Source: Streptomyces koelreuteriae | GTDB taxonomy: Bacteria > Actinomycetota > Actinomycetes > Streptomycetales > Streptomycetaceae | NCBI RefSeq assembly: GCF_018604545.1 | Contig: NZ_CP075896.1 | Location: 1,240,001-1,304,000 of the forward strand | Direction of reading: 5' to 3' | DNA length: 64,000 bases | Program-made: the position numbers and the translations under genes | Notes under the pieces: generated by a model | What the model was told of the DNA's origin: nothing | What the model saw: the letters and a program-made list of their open reading frames with translations, nothing else | Databases searched by the model: none | Shown: positions 9,118 to 17,087 of the stretch, in pieces | Layout: each line of letters begins with the position of its first letter | How positions within the stretch are numbered: the stretch's first letter is position 1

Positions 9118-10923
9118 ATGGCCACTCCCCTTTCCGACCCGTCCCAGTCCCCGCTGCAGACCATCGCCGTCGTCGGCCTCGGCACGATGGGCACCGGCAT
9201 CGCCGAGGTCCTCGCCAAGGCCGGCCGCGAGGTCGTCGGCATCGACATCAGCGAGGCCCAGGCCGCGAAGTGCGTCGCCGCCCTGGAGGCCTCCACCGCC
9301 CGTGGCGTCGAGCGCGAGCGGCTGACCGAGCAGGACCGCGCCGGCATCCTCGCCCGGGTCCGTACCTCCACCGATCTCAGGACGGCGGCCGACGCCGACC
9401 TGGTCATCGAGGTGGCCCCGGAGTCGTACGAGGTCAAGCAGCAGATCTTCCGGGAGCTGGACGGGATCGTGCGCCCCGGGACGATCCTGGCGACCGGCAC
9501 CAACGCCCTGTCGGTGACCCGGCTGGCCGCCGAATCCTCCCGTCCGGAGCGGGTGCTGGGCCTGCACTTCTTCAACCCGGCCCCGGCGATGCGGCTGGTC
9601 GAGGTCGTCTCCTCGGTGCTGACCGCGCCGGCGGCCGTCACGGCGGTCACCGATCTCGCCCTGGACCTGGGCAAGGAGCCCGTCGCGGTCGGCGACCGCC
9701 CGGGGTTCGTCGCCGACGGCCTGCTGTTCGGCTACCTCAACCAGGCCGCCGCGATGTACGAGGCGAAGTACGCCTCCCGCGAGGACATCGACTCCGCGAT
9801 GCGGCTCGGCTGCGGACTGCCCATGGGCCCGCTGGCGCTGCTCGACCTGATCGGCGTCGACACCGCGCGCACGGTCCTGGAGGCGATGTACTCGGCGTCC
9901 CGCGACCGCCTGCACGCACCGGCCCCGATCCTCAAGCAGCTCAGCGAGGCGGGCCTGACCGGCCGTAAGGCGGGGCGTGGTTTCTACAGCTACGAGGCAC
10001 CGGGCAGCCCGGTGGTCGTGCGGGACGCGCTGACGCCGCTGGAGGGCGGGGACCTGACCGCGGGCCGGGAGATCCGCTCGGTCGGCGTCGCGGGCTCGGG
10101 CACCATGGCCTCCGGTATCGCGGAGGTGTTCGCCAAGGGCGGGTACGACGTGGTCATCGCGGCCCGCAGCGAGGAGAAGGCCCAGGCCGCGAAGGCCCGG
10201 ATCGGCAAGTCCCTGGCCCGCTCGGTCGACAAGGGCCGTATGACCGCCGAGGCCGCCGCGCAGACCCTGGACCGTGTCACGCCGACGGGCACCTACGACG
10301 ACTTCGCCGACGTCGACCTGGCCGTGGAGGCGGTCGCCGAGGACCTGGAGATCAAGCAGCAGCTCTTCGCCGCGCTGGACAAGGTCTGCAAGCCGGGCGC
10401 CATCCTGGCCACCACGACCTCGTCGCTGCCGGTCGTCGCCTGCGCCCGCGCCACCTCGCGTCCGCAGGACGTGATCGGCATGCACTTCTTCAACCCGGCG
10501 CCGGCCATGAAGCTGGTCGAGGTCGTCCGCACCGTGCTGACGGCCGACGACGTGCACGCGACGGTCCGCGAGGTCTGCGGCCGGATCAGGAAGCACGCGG
10601 TCGACTGCGGGGACCGGGCGGGCTTCATCGTGAACGCGCTGCTGTTCCCGTACCTGAACAACGCGATCAAGATGGTCGAGGAGCACTACGCGTCCCTCGA
10701 CGACATCGACGCGGCGATGCGGCTGGGCGGCGGGTACCCGATGGGTCCCTTCGAACTGCTGGACGTCGTCGGGCTGGATGTCTCGCTCGCCATCGAGAAG
10801 GTCCTGCACCGCGAGTTCCGCGACCCGGGGCTCGCCCCGGCGCCGCTGCTGGAGCACCTGGTGGCCGCGGGCTGCCTCGGCCGCAAGACCGGCCGTGGCT
10901 TCCGCGAATATGCCAAGCGCTGA
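9118..10923 (+). CDS. Fused double 3-hydroxyacyl-CoA dehydrogenase
   Basis: Oxidoreductase of the 3-hydroxybutyryl-CoA dehydrogenase family, interconverting acetoacetyl-CoA and 3-hydroxybutyryl-CoA with NAD(P). The 601 residues contain two complete, homologous enzymes in tandem. Half one has the Rossmann motif VVGLGTMGTGIAEV (about 17-30), LHFFNPAPAMRLVEVV and the C-terminal domain with GCGLPMGPLALLDLIGVD. Half two repeats this with VAGSGTMASGIAEV (about 325-338), MHFFNPAPAMKLVEVV and GGGYPMGPFELLDVVGLD. Single-copy relatives are about 285 residues. The ATG has CTGGAG upstream. Placed before the TetR gene and the ethylmalonyl-CoA operon, it can supply the precursor of crotonyl-CoA, the Ccr substrate. 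Confidence 0.9.
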   Translation: MATPLSDPSQSPLQTIAVVGLGTMGTGIAEVLAKAGREVVGIDISEAQAAKCVAALEASTARGVERERLTEQDRAGILARVRTSTDLRTAADADLVIEVAPESYEVKQQIFRELDGIVRPGTILATGTNALSVTRLAAESSRPERVLGLHFFNPAPAMRLVEVVSSVLTAPAAVTAVTDLALDLGKEPVAVGDRPGFVADGLLFGYLNQAAAMYEAKYASREDIDSAMRLGCGLPMGPLALLDLIGVDTARTVLEAMYSASRDRLHAPAPILKQLSEAGLTGRKAGRGFYSYEAPGSPVVVRDALTPLEGGDLTAGREIRSVGVAGSGTMASGIAEVFAKGGYDVVIAARSEEKAQAAKARIGKSLARSVDKGRMTAEAAAQTLDRVTPTGTYDDFADVDLAVEAVAEDLEIKQQLFAALDKVCKPGAILATTTSSLPVVACARATSRPQDVIGMHFFNPAPAMKLVEVVRTVLTADDVHATVREVCGRIRKHAVDCGDRAGFIVNALLFPYLNNAIKMVEEHYASLDDIDAAMRLGGGYPMGPFELLDVVGLDVSLAIEKVLHREFRDPGLAPAPLLEHLVAAGCLGRKTGRGFREYAKR

Positions 10924-11001
10924 GGGTCCCGGCGACTGGTTCCGGTCCGGCTCCGAGTGGGGTGGCCTGCTCGGCCCGGACCGGTTCCACGAACCAGGCC
11001 A

Positions 11002-11019
11002 TGCGCAGCGAGCTGCGCA
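11002..11019. promoter_or_regulatory. Palindromic operator at the TetR promoter
   Basis: TGCGCAGC-GA-GCTGCGCA is a perfect 8+2+8 inverted repeat. A -10-like TACGTT lies at 11027-11032, so transcription would start at or next to the ATG at 11039. The palindrome therefore covers the -35 to -20 region, the position expected for TetR autorepression. Confidence 0.6.
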
Positions 11020-11038
11020 CATGCAGTACGTTCAGGGC

Positions 11039-11848
11039 ATGCCCCAGCCCGCCAAGTCCTCACGTACACCAGCTACGGCCGACGCGCCGGAGAGCGCCGC
11101 AGGCTCTCGCGCCGCCGCCCAGCGGCTCAAGATGCGCCGGGAACTGGCGGCCGCCGCGATGGAGCTGTTCGCGACCAAGGGGTACGAGGCGACCACCGTC
11201 GACGAGATCGCGGCCCAGGCCGGGGTCGCCCGGCGCACGTTCTTCCGCCACTTCCGCTCCAAGGAAGAGGCGATCTTCCCCGACCACGACGACACCCTGA
11301 TCCGCGCCGAGGCGGTGCTCAACGCCGCGCCCGCGCACGAGCATCCGCTCGACACGGTGTGCCGCGGCATCAAGGAAGTCATGAAGATGTACGCGGCCCG
11401 GCCGGAGATCTCGGTCGCCCGCTACAAGCTGACGCGTGAGGTGCCCACGCTGCGCGAGGCGGAGATCGCGTCGGTGGCCCGTTACGAGCGACTGTTCACC
11501 CGCTACCTCCTCGGCCACTTCGACGAGCGCGCGCACGCCGACGACGCCAACGACGACCCGCTGCTGGCGGAGGTCGCCGCGTCCGCCGTGGTGACGGCCC
11601 ACAATCACGTCCTGCGGCGCTGGCTGCGGGCCGGCGGTCAGGGGGACGTGGAAACGCAGCTCGACCACGCCTTCGCGATCGTGCGCAAGACCTTCGGCAC
11701 GGGCATCGGGGCCGGGCGCTCCACGGACGCGCAGCCGGCCGCGGCCACGGCCTCGACGCAGGGCGAGGTGCTGGTGACCGTCGCCCGTACCGACGCACCG
11801 CTGGACGAGGTCATGAGGACCATCGAGCAGGCCCTCAAGGAGCGCTGA
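11039..11848 (+). CDS. TetR-family transcriptional regulator
   Basis: A 269-residue DNA-binding regulator. After a low-complexity Ala/Ser/Pro N-terminus, the TetR helix-turn-helix is clear: RRELAAAAMELFATKGYEATTVDEIAAQAGVARRTFFRHFRSKEEAIF (about residues 36-83). The C-terminal ligand domain is longer than usual and ends in an extension of about 60 residues (VLVTVARTDAPLDEVMRTIEQALKER). The ATG at 11039 fits a leaderless transcript from the -10 at 11027; an in-frame ATG at 11021 lies upstream of that start point. A perfect palindrome upstream suggests autoregulation. Its place between the hydroxyacyl-CoA dehydrogenase and ccr suggests an acyl-CoA effector; this is inference. Confidence 0.88.
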   Translation: MPQPAKSSRTPATADAPESAAGSRAAAQRLKMRRELAAAAMELFATKGYEATTVDEIAAQAGVARRTFFRHFRSKEEAIFPDHDDTLIRAEAVLNAAPAHEHPLDTVCRGIKEVMKMYAARPEISVARYKLTREVPTLREAEIASVARYERLFTRYLLGHFDERAHADDANDDPLLAEVAASAVVTAHNHVLRRWLRAGGQGDVETQLDHAFAIVRKTFGTGIGAGRSTDAQPAAATASTQGEVLVTVARTDAPLDEVMRTIEQALKER

Positions 11849-11870
11849 ACAGCTCGCACCACCTGTGATG

Positions 11871-11897
11871 ACGGCCACCCCACGGGGTGGCCGTTTT
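11871..11897 (+). terminator. Intrinsic terminator after the TetR gene
   Basis: Stem ACGGCCACCC, loop CACG, stem GGGTGGCCGT, followed by TTTT: a textbook intrinsic terminator 22 bases after the stop codon. Confidence 0.85.
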
Positions 11898-11925
11898 GGC
11901 ATGTCAGGGGCCGTTTTGACATGCC
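11898..11925. repeat. Inverted repeat next to the TetR terminator
   Basis: GGCATGTCA (11898-11906) and TGACATGCC (11917-11925) form a perfect 9-bp inverted repeat with a 10-base loop. The loop repeats CCGTTTTG from the first terminator, so the two hairpins look like a duplicated or back-up terminator. It sits in a 380-base gap together with the ccr promoter and leader. Confidence 0.55.
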
Positions 11926-11992
11926 CCACGGAGGCCATTCGATCGATCATCGCTCATTTGTTACGTAAAGATTTCATCTGAGAGCAAGTTCT

Positions 11993-12034
11993 GGCACTCA
12001 GTGCCTTGCGGGGTGACACGCGGTGTCATACGTT
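11993..12034 (+). promoter_or_regulatory. ccr operon promoter with two nested palindromes
   Basis: A -35 TTGCGG (12006-12011) and -10 TACGTT (12029-12034) are 17 bases apart, so transcription should start near 12041. The perfect inverted repeat TGACAC-GCG-GTGTCA (12014-12028) fills the spacer, and a second, GGCACT-C-AGTGCC (11993-12005), abuts the -35. The arrangement fits a repressor in the spacer and a second factor at the upstream site. Neither palindrome matches the one at the TetR promoter. Confidence 0.65.
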
Positions 12035-12040
12035 GAAGAG

Positions 12041-12228
12041 GTCCGGGCGACGTCCCAGCAAGCTCACCGCCTGCTCGCCCGGACGCCTGCGTCACAGGCA
12101 ACCTCCCGCGCCACCAGCGCTGCCGAACAGCACCACCGCCGAACCGACGGCACACCCTCAACCCTCAGCAGCACCGACGTAACCCTCAGCGCCCCTCCCT
12201 CAGGGCGCACACCGCCGGAGGCAACACC
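12041..12228 (+). promoter_or_regulatory. Long structured, C-rich 5' leader of ccr
   Basis: About 188 bases separate the predicted start of transcription from the ccr start codon. The first ten bases (GTCCGGGCGA) pair perfectly with 12075-12084, forming a hairpin at the very 5' end of the mRNA. The stretch from about 12090 to 12205 is strikingly rich in C and poor in G, resembling an unstructured Rho-loading region. No cobalamin-riboswitch box was recognised. Confidence 0.4.
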
Positions 12229-13572
12229 GTGACCATGAAGGACATCCTGGCCGCGATCCAGTCGCCCGACTCCGTGTCGAAGGACTTCGCCGCCCTCCCG
12301 ATCCCCGAGTCGTACCGCGCGATCACCGTGCACAAGGACGAGACGGAGATGTTCGCGGGCCTCACCACCCGCGACAAGGACCCCCGCAAGTCGATCCACC
12401 TGGACGAGGTCCCGGTCCCCGAGCTCGGCCCGGGCGAGGCCCTGGTGGCCGTGATGGCCTCCTCGGTCAACTACAACTCGGTGTGGACCTCGATCTTCGA
12501 GCCGCTGTCCACCTTCGGGTTCCTGGAGCGCTACGGCCGCACCAACGAGCTGGCCAAGCGCCACGACCTGCCGTACCACATCATCGGCTCCGACCTCGCG
12601 GGCGTCGTCCTGCGCACCGGCCCGGGCGTCAACGCCTGGCAGCCCGGTGACGAGGTCGTCGCGCATTGCCTCTCCGTCGAGCTGGAGTCGTCCGACGGCC
12701 ACAACGACACGATGCTCGACCCCGAGCAGCGCATCTGGGGCTTCGAGACCAACTTCGGCGGCCTCGCCGAGATCGCCCTGGTCAAGTCGAACCAGCTGAT
12801 GCCCAAGCCCGACCACCTGAGCTGGGAGGAGGCCGCCGCTCCGGGCCTGGTGAACTCCACCGCCTACCGGCAGCTGGTCTCCCGCAACGGCGCCGGCATG
12901 AAGCAGGGCGACAACGTCCTCATCTGGGGCGCGTCCGGCGGACTCGGCTCCTACGCCACCCAGTTCGCGCTGGCCGGCGGCGCCAACCCGATCTGTGTCG
13001 TCTCCAGCGAGCAGAAGGCCGACATCTGCCGGGCGATGGGCGCGGACGCGATCATCGACCGCAACGCCGAGGGCTACAAGTTCTGGAAGGACGAGAACAC
13101 CCAGGACCCCAAGGAGTGGAAGCGCTTCGGCAAGCGCATCCGCGAGCTCACCGGCGGCGAGGACATCGACATCGTCTTCGAGCACCCCGGCCGTGAGACC
13201 TTCGGCGCGAGCGTGTTCGTCACCCGCAAGGGCGGCACCATCACCACCTGCGCCTCCACCTCGGGCTACATGCACGAGTACGACAACCGCTACCTGTGGA
13301 TGTCGCTGAAGCGGATCATCGGCTCGCACTTCGCCAACTACCGCGAGGCCTGGGAGGCCAACCGGCTCATCGCGAAGGGCAAGATCCACCCGACGCTCTC
13401 CAAGGTCTACTCCCTGGAGGACACCGGCCAGGCCGCCTACGACGTGCACCGCAACCTCCACCAGGGCAAGGTCGGCGTCCTCGCGCTGTCCCCCGAGGAG
13501 GGCCTGGGCGTGCGCGACCAGGAGAAGCGCGCCAAGCACATCGACGCCATCAACCGCTTCCGGAACATCTGA
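12229..13572 (+). CDS. ccr: Crotonyl-CoA carboxylase/reductase
   Basis: Converts crotonyl-CoA, CO2 and NADPH to (2S)-ethylmalonyl-CoA, the key step of the ethylmalonyl-CoA pathway; the product also serves as a polyketide extender unit. The 447 residues belong to the medium-chain dehydrogenase/reductase superfamily. The nucleotide-binding motif is WGASGGLGSYATQFALAGG (233-251). The four CO2-binding residues known from the Kitasatospora enzyme (N81, F170, E171, H365) are recognisable here as N81, F172, E173 and H367. GTG at 12229 has GGAGG seven bases upstream; an ATG two codons later is possible. It is the first gene of a five-gene operon, 8 bases before ecm. Confidence 0.96.
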   Translation: MTMKDILAAIQSPDSVSKDFAALPIPESYRAITVHKDETEMFAGLTTRDKDPRKSIHLDEVPVPELGPGEALVAVMASSVNYNSVWTSIFEPLSTFGFLERYGRTNELAKRHDLPYHIIGSDLAGVVLRTGPGVNAWQPGDEVVAHCLSVELESSDGHNDTMLDPEQRIWGFETNFGGLAEIALVKSNQLMPKPDHLSWEEAAAPGLVNSTAYRQLVSRNGAGMKQGDNVLIWGASGGLGSYATQFALAGGANPICVVSSEQKADICRAMGADAIIDRNAEGYKFWKDENTQDPKEWKRFGKRIRELTGGEDIDIVFEHPGRETFGASVFVTRKGGTITTCASTSGYMHEYDNRYLWMSLKRIIGSHFANYREAWEANRLIAKGKIHPTLSKVYSLEDTGQAAYDVHRNLHQGKVGVLALSPEEGLGVRDQEKRAKHIDAINRFRNI

Positions 13573-13580
13573 GGTCGTCC

Positions 13581-15608
13581 ATGAGTGAGCGTCAGAAGGA
13601 CCGGCCGTGGCTCATGCGCACGTACGCCGGTCACTCCACGGCCGAGGCGTCCAACGAGCTGTACCGACGCAACCTCGCCAAGGGGCAGACAGGTCTGTCG
13701 GTGGCGTTCGACCTGCCGACGCAGACCGGCTACGACTCCGACCACATCCTCGCCCGCGGCGAGGTCGGCCGGGTCGGTGTGCCGATCGCGCACCTCGGTG
13801 ACATGCGCCGGCTGTTCCAGGACATCCCCCTGGAGCAGATGAACACCTCGATGACCATCAACGCCACGGCCATGTGGCTGCTGGCGCTCTACCAGGTCGT
13901 CGCCGAGGAGCAGGGTGCGGACATCACCAAGCTCCAGGGCACGACCCAGAACGACATCGTCAAGGAGTACCTGTCCCGGGGCACGCATGTGTTCCCGCCG
14001 GGGCCGAGCCTCCGTCTGACGACGGACATGATCGCGTACACGGTCTCCCACATCCCGAAGTGGAACCCGATCAACATCTGCAGCTACCACCTGCAGGAGG
14101 CGGGCGCCACGCCGGTGCAGGAGATCGCGTACGCGATGTCCACCGCGATCGCCGTGCTCGACGCCGTGCGCGACTCCGGCCAGGTGCCGCAGGAGCGCAT
14201 GGGCGACGTCGTCGGCCGTATCTCGTTCTTCGTGAACGCGGGCGTCCGCTTCGTCGAGGAGATGTGCAAGATGCGCGCCTTCGGCCGCATCTGGGACAAG
14301 GTCACCCGCGAGCGGTACGGCATCGACAACCCCAAGCACCGCCGCTTCCGCTACGGCGTCCAGGTCAACTCCCTGGGCCTGACGGAGGCGCAGCCGGAGA
14401 ACAACGTCCAGCGGATCGTGCTCGAGATGCTGGCCGTCACCCTCTCCAAGGACGCACGCGCGCGTGCCGTGCAGCTGCCCGCCTGGAACGAGGCGCTGGG
14501 CCTGCCCCGCCCCTGGGACCAGCAGTGGTCGCTGCGCATCCAGCAGGTGCTGGCCTACGAGAGCGATCTGCTGGAGTACGAGGACATCTTCGAGGGCTCG
14601 AAGGTGATCGAGGCGAAGGTGGAGGAGCTGGTCGAGTCCGCCCTCGCGGAGATCGACCGCATCCAGGAGATGGGCGGCGCCATGGCGGCCGTCGAGTCCG
14701 GCTACCTCAAGTCGCAGCTCGTCTCCTCGCACGCCGAGCGCCGGGGCCGGATCGAGTCCGGCCAGGAGAAGATCATCGGTGTCAACGCCTTCGAGGGCAC
14801 CGAGCCGAACCCGCTGACCGCCGATCTGGACACCGCGATCCAGACGGTCGACCCGGCGGTCGAGGCCCGGGTGATCGCGGGCCTGCAGAACTGGCGCGAC
14901 AACCGCTACCAGCCGCCCTTCAACCACCCGCGCCCCTGCAAGGCGCTGGAGCGGCTGAAGGACGCCGCCCGGGGCACCGAGAACCTCATGGAGGCCACCC
15001 TGGAGTGCGCCCGCGCCGGGGCGACGACCGGTGAGTGGGCCGGGGCCCTGCGCGAGGTGTTCGGCGAGTTCCGCGCCCCGACGGGCGTCTCGTCGGCGCC
15101 CGTGGCCGTCCCCGTCGAGGAGGGCAGCGCGCTGGCCGTGGTCCGCCGCAAGGTGGATCTGACGGCCAAGGACCTGGACGTCGGCAAGCTGCGCTTCCTG
15201 GTCGGCAAGCCGGGCCTGGACGGGCACTCCAACGGCGCGGAGCAGATCGCCGTGCGCGCGCGTGACGCCGGCTTCGAGGTGGTCTACCAGGGCATCCGGC
15301 TGACGCCCGAGCAGATCGTGGACGCGGCCCTCGCCGAGGACGTGCACGCGGTCGGCCTGTCCATCCTGTCCGGCTCGCACGCCCAACTGGTCCCGGACGT
15401 GCTCGAACGGCTGCGTGTGGCCGGTGCCACAGATATACCCGTGATCGCCGGTGGCATCATCCCGAATGGTGACGCCGAGCAGCTCAGGCAAGCCGGAGTG
15501 GCCGCCGTCTTCACCCCGAAGGACTTCGACATCACCGGAATCATCGGCCGCATCGTCGACGAGATCCGGAAAGCGAACAAGCTCGACCCCCTGGAGGTCC
15601 CCGCATGA
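13581..15608 (+). CDS. ecm: Ethylmalonyl-CoA mutase (MeaA type), B12-dependent
   Basis: Adenosylcobalamin-dependent mutase that rearranges (2R)-ethylmalonyl-CoA to methylsuccinyl-CoA. The 675 residues fuse the catalytic barrel (1 to about 510; GLSVAFDLPTQTGYDSDH, MNTSMTINATAMWLLALY) to a C-terminal B12-binding domain (about 540-670) with the cobalamin-ligand motif KPGLDGHSNGAEQI (DxHxxG) and VIAGGIIPNGD. Both parts lie on one chain, unlike two-subunit isobutyryl-CoA mutases. Historically called meaA. The start ATG follows ccr by 8 bases, and its stop overlaps the mcl start (ATGA), so translation is coupled. Confidence 0.94.
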   Translation: MSERQKDRPWLMRTYAGHSTAEASNELYRRNLAKGQTGLSVAFDLPTQTGYDSDHILARGEVGRVGVPIAHLGDMRRLFQDIPLEQMNTSMTINATAMWLLALYQVVAEEQGADITKLQGTTQNDIVKEYLSRGTHVFPPGPSLRLTTDMIAYTVSHIPKWNPINICSYHLQEAGATPVQEIAYAMSTAIAVLDAVRDSGQVPQERMGDVVGRISFFVNAGVRFVEEMCKMRAFGRIWDKVTRERYGIDNPKHRRFRYGVQVNSLGLTEAQPENNVQRIVLEMLAVTLSKDARARAVQLPAWNEALGLPRPWDQQWSLRIQQVLAYESDLLEYEDIFEGSKVIEAKVEELVESALAEIDRIQEMGGAMAAVESGYLKSQLVSSHAERRGRIESGQEKIIGVNAFEGTEPNPLTADLDTAIQTVDPAVEARVIAGLQNWRDNRYQPPFNHPRPCKALERLKDAARGTENLMEATLECARAGATTGEWAGALREVFGEFRAPTGVSSAPVAVPVEEGSALAVVRRKVDLTAKDLDVGKLRFLVGKPGLDGHSNGAEQIAVRARDAGFEVVYQGIRLTPEQIVDAALAEDVHAVGLSILSGSHAQLVPDVLERLRVAGATDIPVIAGGIIPNGDAEQLRQAGVAAVFTPKDFDITGIIGRIVDEIRKANKLDPLEVPA

Positions 15609-16567
15609 CCACGGTCAACCGCCTTCGCCCCCGGCGTTCCTGCCTGGCGGTACCGGGCTCGAACCCCCGGTTCCTGGAGAAGGCCCAGGGCCTCCCGGCG
15701 GACCAGGTCTTCCTCGACCTGGAGGACGCGTGCGCCCCGCTCGCCAAGCCCGAGGCGCGGCACACCATCGTCAAGTTCCTCAACGAGGGCGACTGGACGG
15801 GCAAGACGCGCGTCGTGCGGGTCAACGACTGGACGACCGAGTGGACGTACCGGGACGTCGTCACGGTCGTCGAGGGCGCCGGCCAGAACCTCGACTGCAT
15901 CATGCTGCCGAAGGTGCAGACGGCCCAGCAGGTCGTCGCCCTGGACCTGCTGCTGACGCAGATCGAGAAGACGATGGGCTTCGAGGTCGGCAAGATCGGC
16001 ATCGAGGCGCAGATCGAGAACGCGCAGGGCCTGAACAACGTCAACGAGATCGCGACGGCCTCCCCGCGCGTCGAGACCATCATCTTCGGCCCGGCCGACT
16101 TCATGGCCTCCATCAACATGAAGTCGCTGGTCGTGGGCGAGCAGCCGCCCGGCTACCCGGCGGACGCCTACCACTACATCCTGATGAAGATCCTGATGGC
16201 GGCCCGCGCCAACAACCTCCAGGCGATCGACGGCCCGTACCTGCAGATCCGCAACATCGACGGCTACCGCGAGGTCGCCCAGCGCGCCGCCGCCCTCGGC
16301 TTCGACGGCAAGTGGGTGCTGCACCCGGGCCAGGTCGAGGCGTCCAACGAGATCTTCTCGCCGTCACAGGAGGACTACGACCACGCCGAGCTGATCCTGG
16401 ACGCGTACGACTACTACACGTCCGAGGCCGGGGGCAAGAAGGGCTCCGCGATGCTCGGCGACGAGATGATCGACGAGGCCAGCCGCAAGATGGCCCTGGT
16501 CGTCTCCGGCAAGGGACGCGCCGCCGGCATGCGGCGCACCAGCAAGTTCGAGATCCCGGAGGCGTGA
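15605..16567 (+). CDS. mcl: L-malyl-CoA/beta-methylmalyl-CoA lyase (CitE-like)
   Basis: Cleaves beta-methylmalyl-CoA to glyoxylate and propionyl-CoA, a late step of the ethylmalonyl-CoA pathway. It belongs to the HpcH/HpaI-CitE aldolase superfamily, acting with Mg2+. In its 320 residues RRSCLAVPGSNPRFLEKAQ (9-27), DQVFLDLEDACAP (Asp/Glu metal region near 38-46), IGIEAQIENAQGLNNV (acidic metal ligand) and IIFGPADFMAS are family signatures. Start and ecm stop overlap as ATGA. Often annotated only as citrate lyase beta subunit, but the operon context supports the malyl-CoA role. Confidence 0.92.
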   Translation: MTTVNRLRPRRSCLAVPGSNPRFLEKAQGLPADQVFLDLEDACAPLAKPEARHTIVKFLNEGDWTGKTRVVRVNDWTTEWTYRDVVTVVEGAGQNLDCIMLPKVQTAQQVVALDLLLTQIEKTMGFEVGKIGIEAQIENAQGLNNVNEIATASPRVETIIFGPADFMASINMKSLVVGEQPPGYPADAYHYILMKILMAARANNLQAIDGPYLQIRNIDGYREVAQRAAALGFDGKWVLHPGQVEASNEIFSPSQEDYDHAELILDAYDYYTSEAGGKKGSAMLGDEMIDEASRKMALVVSGKGRAAGMRRTSKFEIPEA

Positions 16568-16572
16568 CGGCG

Positions 16573-17085
16573 ATGCAGTTCGGACGCACCTACGAGGAGT
16601 TCGAGGTCGGGGCGACGTACAAGCACTGGCCGGGAAAGACGGTCACGGAGTACGACGACCACCTGTTCTGTCTCCTCACCATGAACCACCACCCGCTCCA
16701 CATGGACGTCAACTACGCCGAGAAGACGACGGACTTCGGCAAGAACGTGGTGGTCGGGAACTACATCTACTCCCTCCTGCTCGGCATGTCCGTCCCGGAC
16801 ATCTCCGGCAAGGCCATCGCCAACCTGGAGATCGAGTCGCTCAAGCACGTGGCGCCGACCTTCCACGGTGACACGCTCTACGGCCAGACGACCGTGCTCG
16901 ACAAGTGGCCGTCGAAGTCGAAGAACGACCGCGGGATCGTCTACGTCGAGACCAAGGGCTACAAGCAGGACGGCACGCTGGTCTGCGTGTTCCGCCGCAA
17001 GGTCATGGTGCCGACCGAGACCTACATCAAGGAGCGCGGCGGCGAGCAGCCCGGCCGCCCGGAGCTCAAGGAGCAGGAGAAGTAG
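16573..17085 (+). CDS. mch: Mesaconyl-CoA hydratase (MaoC family)
   Basis: Hydrates mesaconyl-C1-CoA to beta-methylmalyl-CoA between the Mcd and Mcl steps. The protein has 170 residues with a MaoC hot-dog fold: TVTEYDDHLFCLLTMNHHPLHMD carries the catalytic Asp/His pair, and YSLLLGMSVPDISGKAIANLEIESLKHVAPTFHGDTLY the hydratase core. The known alphaproteobacterial Mch is about twice as long with two hot-dog domains; the streptomycete form is a single domain. ATG at 16573 has GGAGG ten bases upstream; a GTG at 16564 overlaps the mcl stop and is an alternative. Confidence 0.88.
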   Translation: MQFGRTYEEFEVGATYKHWPGKTVTEYDDHLFCLLTMNHHPLHMDVNYAEKTTDFGKNVVVGNYIYSLLLGMSVPDISGKAIANLEIESLKHVAPTFHGDTLYGQTTVLDKWPSKSKNDRGIVYVETKGYKQDGTLVCVFRRKVMVPTETYIKERGGEQPGRPELKEQEK

Positions 17086-17087
17086 CC

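Noticed and set aside
12041..12228. Cobalamin riboswitch in the ccr leader (the operon has a B12 enzyme)
   Set aside because: No B12-box-like sequence was seen, and the C-rich, G-poor composition does not fit that fold.
12023..12232. Possible 69-codon upstream ORF in the ccr leader
   Set aside because: It has no ribosome site, begins upstream of the predicted transcription start and has no recognisable protein features.
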